This document shows, piece after piece, positions 60,679 through 64,000 of a DNA stretch of 64,000 bases (the first letter of the stretch is position 1; the number at the start of each line of letters is the position of its first letter). The stretch is from Streptomyces sp. WZ-12. GTDB taxonomy: Bacteria; Actinomycetota; Actinomycetes; Streptomycetales; Streptomycetaceae. Location of the stretch: contig NZ_CP118574.1 in the NCBI RefSeq assembly GCF_028898845.1, forward strand, positions 1,054,001-1,118,000, in the 5' to 3' direction. A program made the position numbers and the translations under genes. The notes under the pieces are model-generated. The model saw nothing but the letters and a program-made list of their open reading frames with translations. It searched no databases and had not been told where the DNA came from.

Positions 60679-61860
60679 TCACCGGCACAAGGCGGTGTCC
60701 AGGAGTGCCTGGGCGTGGTCGGGGGCGTCCTTGGTGGGTGTGGGGTCGGCGGTGACGGCGACGGTGAGGGCACGGCCGTCGTCGGTGACGCCCGAGCGGG
60801 TGCGGTAGCCGGGGATGTCGCCGCCGTGGCCCCACATCCGGCCGCCGCAGCTCAGCGGCGTGCTGATCACGCCGAGTCCGTACCGGGCGCCGGGCCACAG
60901 GCCGGAGGCGGCCGGGACCGTGGTGCGCATCTGGGCGAGCTGCGCGGGGGCCAGCAGTTCACCGCCGAACAGCGCGCGGAAGAACCGGTTCAAGTCGCCC
61001 GGGGTGGACACGAGTTGACCCGCGGCCCACGCCCAGCCGGGGTCCAGCTCCGTGACGTCCGTCAACGACCCGCCGGGCCGGACCGGGAAGTAGCCCTCGG
61101 GATGGGGCGCGCGGAGCCGCTCGTCTCCGACGCCCGGGAAGTAGGTGTGGCGCAGCCCGATGCGGTCGATGACCCGGCGGGTGATCTGCTCGGCCAGCGG
61201 GCGGCCGGTGACCTTCTCGACGAGCAGGCCGGCCAGCACGTAGTTGGTGTTGCTGTACGACCAGTTGGTCCCGGGGGCGAAGAGCGGCTGGTGCGCCAGC
61301 GCCAGGTCGAGCAGCGTGCGGGGTTGGACATAGCGGTGCCGGTGGGCGGGGATGTCGCCCAGGAACTCCGTGTAGTTGGGCAGTCCGCTGGTGTGTTGGA
61401 GCAACTGGCGCACGGTGATGCGGCGCCCGTCGTTGCCCTTGCCCCGTACCAGTCCCGGCAGATAGCGCTCGACGGGCGCGTCCAGTGCGATCTTGCCCTC
61501 GCCGACGAGTTGGAGCACGACCGTGGCGGTGAACGGCTTGGTGTTGCTGCCCGCCCGCACCTGCCCGTCGAGGGGCACCCTCGCCCCGGTCCGCAGGTCG
61601 GCGACGCCGGCGGCGTAGTGGTGGGTGCGCCCGTCCCGGTCCGTGGTGGCGGCCAGCGCGGCGGGGAACCGGTCGTCGTGCACCAGGTGTTGGAGCCCCT
61701 GCCGCACGGTGTCACCGGTGCCGTGCTCCTGCACCGCGGTCGCGGGCCGCACGGCGCTCACGGCCAGGGAGGCGGCCAGCACCGCGACCATCACCCCCAG
61801 CCGACACCCCGTCGTGGGCGCAACTCCACGGCGCACGGCTCGATGAGAACGCTCGGTCAT
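60679..61860 (-). CDS. Secreted serine hydrolase (class C beta-lactamase/DD-peptidase fold)
   Basis: 393 residues. A signal peptide (about 20-42, LGVMVAVLAASLAVSAVRPA) is followed by the beta-lactamase-related fold: SNTK (S105/K108), YSNTN (Y202), and a third box GHGGDIPGY in place of KTG. The HTSGLPNYTEF stretch is typical of D-alanyl-D-alanine carboxypeptidase-like and esterase-like Streptomyces proteins (R61 type). The ATG at 61860 has GGAGGG 7 bases upstream. It acts outside the membrane, on peptidoglycan peptides or an ester substrate. Confidence 0.88.
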   Translation of the reverse strand: MTERSHRAVRRGVAPTTGCRLGVMVAVLAASLAVSAVRPATAVQEHGTGDTVRQGLQHLVHDDRFPAALAATTDRDGRTHHYAAGVADLRTGARVPLDGQVRAGSNTKPFTATVVLQLVGEGKIALDAPVERYLPGLVRGKGNDGRRITVRQLLQHTSGLPNYTEFLGDIPAHRHRYVQPRTLLDLALAHQPLFAPGTNWSYSNTNYVLAGLLVEKVTGRPLAEQITRRVIDRIGLRHTYFPGVGDERLRAPHPEGYFPVRPGGSLTDVTELDPGWAWAAGQLVSTPGDLNRFFRALFGGELLAPAQLAQMRTTVPAASGLWPGARYGLGVISTPLSCGGRMWGHGGDIPGYRTRSGVTDDGRALTVAVTADPTPTKDAPDHAQALLDTALCR

Positions 61861-62389
61861 GGCAAACCCTCCTGGCGCGCTCGGCAACCACGGCAGACAT
61901 CCGGACCCTCCCAGACTGCGCGCTACGGCCCCGCCGCCCCATCCGGGCAGCCGGCACATCCGAGGTGGGGCTAACCACACCCCGCGACCGCGAACCGACT
62001 CCCCCGCCCCCAAGGCCGCCCCGCCCGGTCATCCCTCCCGCACACGCGTGTGCGTCCCCTCCCCTCGCCGGTCCGTCCGCGTTGACCCACCCAACGGGAC
62101 CGTCGGGGAACCGTGGAGGAGCCCCGGCTCCTCCGTGGGGCGCACGACCACGGTTCCCTCGTGAGTCCATGCGCCCCGTTTAGGCCCGCTGTCGCGGCGG
62201 GTACGTTTCGTTACGCACGGCAACTCACGGGGTCGCAGGAGTTCCGCCTCGGGAGCCCGGTTCAGGAGTTCGCCCCGGGAGGGCGGCGGATCCGTGCGCG
62301 CGAGCTGCGACCGGGTCTCGACACGGGGCGCTGGGCGGACCGCGGCGACCAACTGTGCTTTCTCTACGGGGAGATGAGGGGAGATCACC
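61861..62389. other. 529-bp divergent region with a nested foldback
   Basis: No gene is convincing on either strand. The main structure is the foldback at 62106-62158. The rest is unremarkable high-GC sequence that should contain promoters for the serine hydrolase and the SDR gene. Confidence 0.5.
62106..62158. repeat. Nested inverted repeats (11-bp outer, 9-bp inner)
   Basis: GGGAACCGTGG (62106-62116) is the exact reverse complement of CCACGGTTCCC (62148-62158). Inside, GGAGGAGCC (62115-62123) pairs with GGCTCCTCC (62126-62134). The two stems share two bases on the left, so they are alternative or stacked hairpins. The site is about 230 bases upstream of the SDR start. A protein-binding site or structured leader is possible. 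Confidence 0.6.
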
Positions 62390-63181
62390 TTGGCTGACCG
62401 ACCCTATCCGTACCGCACCGCGCTGATCACCGGCGCCTCCAGCGGCATCGGCGCGGCCCTGGCCCGGCGCCTGGCGGCCCAGGGCGTCTCCCTGGTGCTC
62501 GTCGCCCGGCGGGCGGCGCGCCTGCGGGAGCTCGCGGAGGAGCTGCACCGCGCGCACGGCGTCGAAGTGGAGGCGCTGCCCGCGGACCTGACCGACCCCG
62601 AGCAGCTCCGACGGGTGGAGGCCCGCCTCACCGACCCGGACAAGCCGATCGAACTCCTGGTCAACAACGCCGGTTCCGGCGCGGCCGGGGTCTTCGCCCA
62701 CCTCCCGGTGGACGGCGAGGAGGCCACGGTGCGGCTCAACAGCCAGGCTCCGGTGCGGCTCACCCGGGCCGTCCTGCCGCGCCTGCGCATGGCGGGCCGC
62801 GGCGGCATCCTCAACGTCTCGTCCATGAGCGGCCAGTTGCCCTCGCCCTCGCTCGCCACCTCCGCCGCGACCGAGGCGTTCCTCACCCACTTCTCGCAGA
62901 ACCTCGCCATCGAGAACCGCGGCTCGGGGGTCCATGTCACCGCGCTGGTGCCGGGCCTGACCAAGACCGACTACTTCGCCGCGAACGACTTCGGGCCCGC
63001 GCCGATGCCGAAATTCCTGTGGTTGGGCGCGGACCAGGTGGCCGCCGCCGGTTTGAAGGCGGTCGCGGCCGGCAGTCGGCGCTGCGTGCCCGGGTTCCCC
63101 TACAAGCTCGCGAGCGTGCTGCTCTCCTTCACCCCGCCGCCGCTCAAGCGGGCTCTCGGGCGGTACGTGTGGCGTCGGTGA
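62390..63181 (+). CDS. SDR-family protein with degenerate active site
   Basis: 263 residues of the classical SDR family. The cofactor motif ITGASSGIG (13-21), LVARRAARL and NNAGSG (92-97) are intact. At the active site the usual Ser is present (VSSMSGQ, Ser144/145), but the Tyr-x-x-x-Lys is replaced: the segment reads LATSAATEAFL, with Ser158 at the Tyr position and Glu162 at the Lys position (relatives read ATYAATKAF). Reduction or oxidation by the normal mechanism is therefore unlikely. The TTG start at 62390 has GGGGAG 7 bases upstream. It may bind a nucleotide in a non-catalytic role. Confidence 0.85.
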   Translation: MADRPYPYRTALITGASSGIGAALARRLAAQGVSLVLVARRAARLRELAEELHRAHGVEVEALPADLTDPEQLRRVEARLTDPDKPIELLVNNAGSGAAGVFAHLPVDGEEATVRLNSQAPVRLTRAVLPRLRMAGRGGILNVSSMSGQLPSPSLATSAATEAFLTHFSQNLAIENRGSGVHVTALVPGLTKTDYFAANDFGPAPMPKFLWLGADQVAAAGLKAVAAGSRRCVPGFPYKLASVLLSFTPPPLKRALGRYVWRR

Positions 63182-63239
63182 CGGTGCGGGCGGTGGGCGC
63201 CCGATATCCCACCGGGGACCAGGCACCTGAACCGCCGTC

Positions 63240-64000
63240 CTACGCCTCGGCGTTGATGCCGGCCAGCAGCCTGTCGACGTAGGCGGTGAGGGCGGGCAGC
63301 ACCGTGGTCATGCGGGGGCGCCAGCCGGGGACGGCGTTGACCTCGCAGAGGGTGTGGCCACCGTCGGCGGTGAAGAGCAGGTCGACCCCGGCGATGCTCA
63401 GGCCGAGCGCCGCGGCGGCGCGGACCGCCAGGGCCTCCGCCTCCGGGTAGCGGCCCAGGCAGAGTTCCGCGGTGGCACCCCGGGCGAGGTTGGAGGCCAG
63501 GGAGCCGTCGCGCGAGCTGCGGATCTGGGCCGCGACCGGCTCGCCGTCCACGATGAACACCCGTAGGTCCCGCCCGTGGGAGGGGGCGACGTATTCCTGG
63601 AGGATCAGCGGCACCTCCTCGGCCAGGCTGCCCGCCACCGCCCGCAGCAGGTCGGTGTTCGGGGCCAGGAACACCCCTCTTCCGTTGCGCCCGTTGACCG
63701 ACTTCACCACGCACGGGGCCACCACCTCGGGGCTGCGCACCACGCCGGCGAACGGCGCCGTGGCGTACGACAGGGAGTCGGGCACCGGCAGTCCGGCCGC
63801 GGCCAGTTCCTGCAACTGCCACATCTTGTTGCCGCACCGCTGGTGGGAGTCGGCCGAGTTGACCAGTACCGCGCCCATCCGTTCCAAGTGCCGGAGCAGG
63901 GTGAACTCGCGGTGCTGCGTCATGGTGCCTGGTGTCTGTCGCACCAGGACGACCTTGGGCGGCGGGACGTCCAGGCCCCCGAGGGTCTGGAGCACCAAGC
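63240..64000 (-). CDS. RimK-like ATP-grasp ligase, N-terminus cut by window edge
   Basis: About 253 visible residues of an ATP-grasp ligase. CVVKSVNGRNGRGVFLA (ATP-binding Lys and Gly-rich loop), LILQEYVAPSHGRDLRVFIV, and metal-binding GVDLLFTADGGHTLCEVNAV with the Glu and Asn that bind Mg2+. RimK/LysX/CapF-type enzymes form amide bonds by an acyl-phosphate. The frame remains open to base 64000 and roughly 40-50 N-terminal residues are missing. The gene converges on the SDR gene. Substrates are unknown. Confidence 0.85.
   Translation of the reverse strand, partial: LVLQTLGGLDVPPPKVVLVRQTPGTMTQHREFTLLRHLERMGAVLVNSADSHQRCGNKMWQLQELAAAGLPVPDSLSYATAPFAGVVRSPEVVAPCVVKSVNGRNGRGVFLAPNTDLLRAVAGSLAEEVPLILQEYVAPSHGRDLRVFIVDGEPVAAQIRSSRDGSLASNLARGATAELCLGRYPEAEALAVRAAAALGLSIAGVDLLFTADGGHTLCEVNAVPGWRPRMTTVLPALTAYVDRLLAGINAEA

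Noticed and set aside
1..64000. Prophage, insertion sequence, integrated plasmid or CRISPR array
   Set aside because: No transposase, integrase, phage structural gene, Cas gene or regularly spaced repeat with unique spacers was found on either strand.

Overview
The window is about 70% GC with strongly G/C-biased third codon positions, frequent GTG (and one TTG) starts and dense overlapping reading frames. The content points to Streptomyces: gamma-butyrolactone-type receptors, MmyB-like regulators, DasR-type operators and a SpoIIE/RsbW-type phosphatase. I see no rRNA, functional tRNA, insertion sequence, integrase or CRISPR array. This looks like accessory chromosome rich in regulation and specialised metabolism.

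1-3 kb: the right-hand end of a probable N-nitrosourea (streptozotocin-type) gene cluster. An arginine N-methyltransferase (SznE-like) runs into a diiron N-oxygenase (SznF-like) that is cut by the window edge just before its expected cupin domain. 3-20 kb: two stand-alone methyltransferases, a DHA2 exporter divergent from a LysR regulator, an mpaB-type oxygenase fused to four EF-hands, an internally deleted glycosidase relative, a Uma2 nuclease behind a tRNA-like leader, a toxin-antitoxin-like pair, a type B esterase and a four-gene peptide/nickel-type ABC operon.

20-31 kb: a regulatory block. Two ScbR/ArpA-like receptors flank an MmyB-like regulator and an IclR regulator. A P450, a FabG-like reductase, an XRE-type regulator and a tandem-duplicated MmyB-like protein follow. 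The same 13-bp motif, AAATACCGGYTGG, sits in the MmyB/IclR divergent promoter and upstream of the second receptor gene, suggesting one signal-receptor circuit. 31-37 kb is ordinary accessory content: an MHS transporter, an S66 peptidase, a GNAT, a TipA-like MerR regulator and small membrane proteins.

37-46 kb: a GH18 chitinase and a cytosolic GH3 N-acetylglucosaminidase carry chitin/DasR-type operators. Between them lies a five-gene overlapping operon (Fe/2OG dioxygenase, DUF6271 glycosyltransferase-like protein, ODC-fold decarboxylase, GNAT, MFS exporter) that I cannot match to a known pathway. Its upstream region has a 12-mer identical to the chitinase repeat. This is the strongest candidate for an undescribed system.

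46-57 kb: a metal-transport island. A channel-less PRC/MgtE-N/CBS protein is translationally coupled to an Nramp-fold transporter lacking both canonical Nramp metal motifs, and to a small membrane protein. Also present are a fused double-permease ABC transporter, an ArsR regulator, a winged-helix protein and a second Nramp paralogue whose neighbour shares a C-terminal segment with the first one's small partner. 57.8-64 kb: a large sensor phosphatase, a secreted serine hydrolase, a short-chain dehydrogenase that has lost its catalytic Tyr and Lys, and a RimK-like ATP-grasp ligase cut by the right edge.
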